The notes below the pieces were generated by a model. It searched no databases, was not told the DNA's origin, and was given only the letters and a program-made list of their open reading frames with translations. From NCBI GenBank assembly GCA_937917025.1, contig CALFSF010000160.1, forward strand, positions 1 through 5,325: 5,325 nt of DNA, read 5' to 3'. Of the stretch, positions 4,963 through 5,325 are shown in pieces. This DNA comes from an uncultured Paraburkholderia sp. Lineage in GTDB: Bacteria; Pseudomonadota; Gammaproteobacteria; Burkholderiales; Burkholderiaceae. The translations under genes were made by a program, and so were the position numbers. The stretch's first letter is position 1, and every line of letters starts with the position of its first letter.

Positions 4963-5325
4963 ATGCACTCGCTTACTCCCGAGTACCTCGCCGCGCTTCG
5001 CTTCGATGGCACCCAGGCGGCCACGCTGCGCTCACTGGGCGAGTTCCAGGGCAAGCAACAGCTTTACGCCGCGCAGTCACCCGAAGCCCTCAAGGGCCTG
5101 CGTCAGGTCGCGGTGGTCGAGTCCACCGAGTCATCCAACCGGTTGGAAGGCGTTGTTGTCGCGCCCTCACGGCTGAAGTCCCTGGTCATTCGCAATGCAG
5201 CGCCGAAGAGCCGTTCCGAACAGGAGATCGCTGGCTACCGCGATGCCCTGGCGTTGATCCACGAAGCGGCCGCGCATATGCCTTTCAACGAAGGCGTGGT
5301 GCTGCAATTGCACACCATGCTGTAC
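4963..5325 (+). CDS. Fic-family protein, N-terminal part (3' end outside window)
   Basis: The 121 residues visible, MHSLTPEYLAALRFDG to QLHTMLY, match the N-terminal region of stand-alone Fic proteins that precedes the catalytic core. Fic enzymes mostly transfer AMP from ATP to hydroxyl side chains of target proteins. SNRLEG at 58-63 fits the inhibitory-helix motif (S/T)xxxE(G/N), with Ser58, Glu62 and Gly63. Its N-terminal location makes this a class II, self-inhibited Fic. SRSEQEIAGYRDAL (83-96) and the start of the Fic fold (NEGVVLQLHTMLY) follow. The catalytic HPFxxGNGR motif would lie beyond the window and cannot be checked, nor can a C-terminal winged-helix domain seen in some relatives. 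ATG 4963 is the only start, because an in-frame stop lies at 4939-4941; no Shine-Dalgarno precedes it. No antitoxin-like gene lies upstream. Confidence 0.85.
   Translation, partial: MHSLTPEYLAALRFDGTQAATLRSLGEFQGKQQLYAAQSPEALKGLRQVAVVESTESSNRLEGVVVAPSRLKSLVIRNAAPKSRSEQEIAGYRDALALIHEAAAHMPFNEGVVLQLHTMLY

Overview
The window looks like chromosome or large-replicon DNA from a Burkholderia-type betaproteobacterium (Burkholderia, Paraburkholderia or Caballeronia). The main support is the strong G/C preference at third codon positions, a short phasin of the kind found in polyhydroxyalkanoate-storing Burkholderiaceae, and a transposase remnant resembling IS5-family elements of that group. No rRNA, tRNA or CRISPR array was seen.

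Left part (1-2012): the C-terminal end of a LysR-type regulator runs into the window on the + strand. It converges, six bases apart, on a short orphan ABC ATPase on the - strand (153-779). A 192-bp divergent gap with a dyad and a -10-like hexamer leads to a small + strand membrane protein (972-1283). After a further 192 bp containing three nested inverted repeats and a plausible promoter comes a carboxymuconolactone decarboxylase/AhpD-like gene (1476-2012). It has a good ribosome-binding site but an in-frame TAA at codon 43; an internal ATG 12 bases beyond the stop could still give a 131-residue protein that keeps the CxxC motif.

Middle (2025-4235): a complete cytochrome P450 on the - strand converges on that gene with a 12-bp gap. 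No ferredoxin or reductase partner is visible. About 300 bp of hairpin-rich non-coding DNA separates the P450 start from a complete phasin gene (3757-4167). A 16-bp perfect stem forms a terminator behind the phasin.

Right part (4252-5325): just past the terminator is the left end of an IS5-family insertion sequence. Its transposase is cut off after about 139 residues, and the first catalytic Asp is replaced by Ala. About 150 bp of unrecognised DNA follows, then an AT-richer stretch holding four copies of a ten-base box (AAATGGGGTA) arranged as two inverted and two direct copies on a 22/23/22-bp pitch, perfectly symmetric about position 4901. Directly after it begins a Fic-family gene that runs off the window. 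Its N-terminus carries the SxxxEG inhibitory motif of class II Fic AMP-transferases. The box array beside the Fic start is the most striking unexplained structure here and looks like a multi-site operator, possibly for autoregulation.

The genes do not form one pathway. The window joins conserved housekeeping or metabolic genes on the left to an accessory segment, marked by IS debris, on the right.
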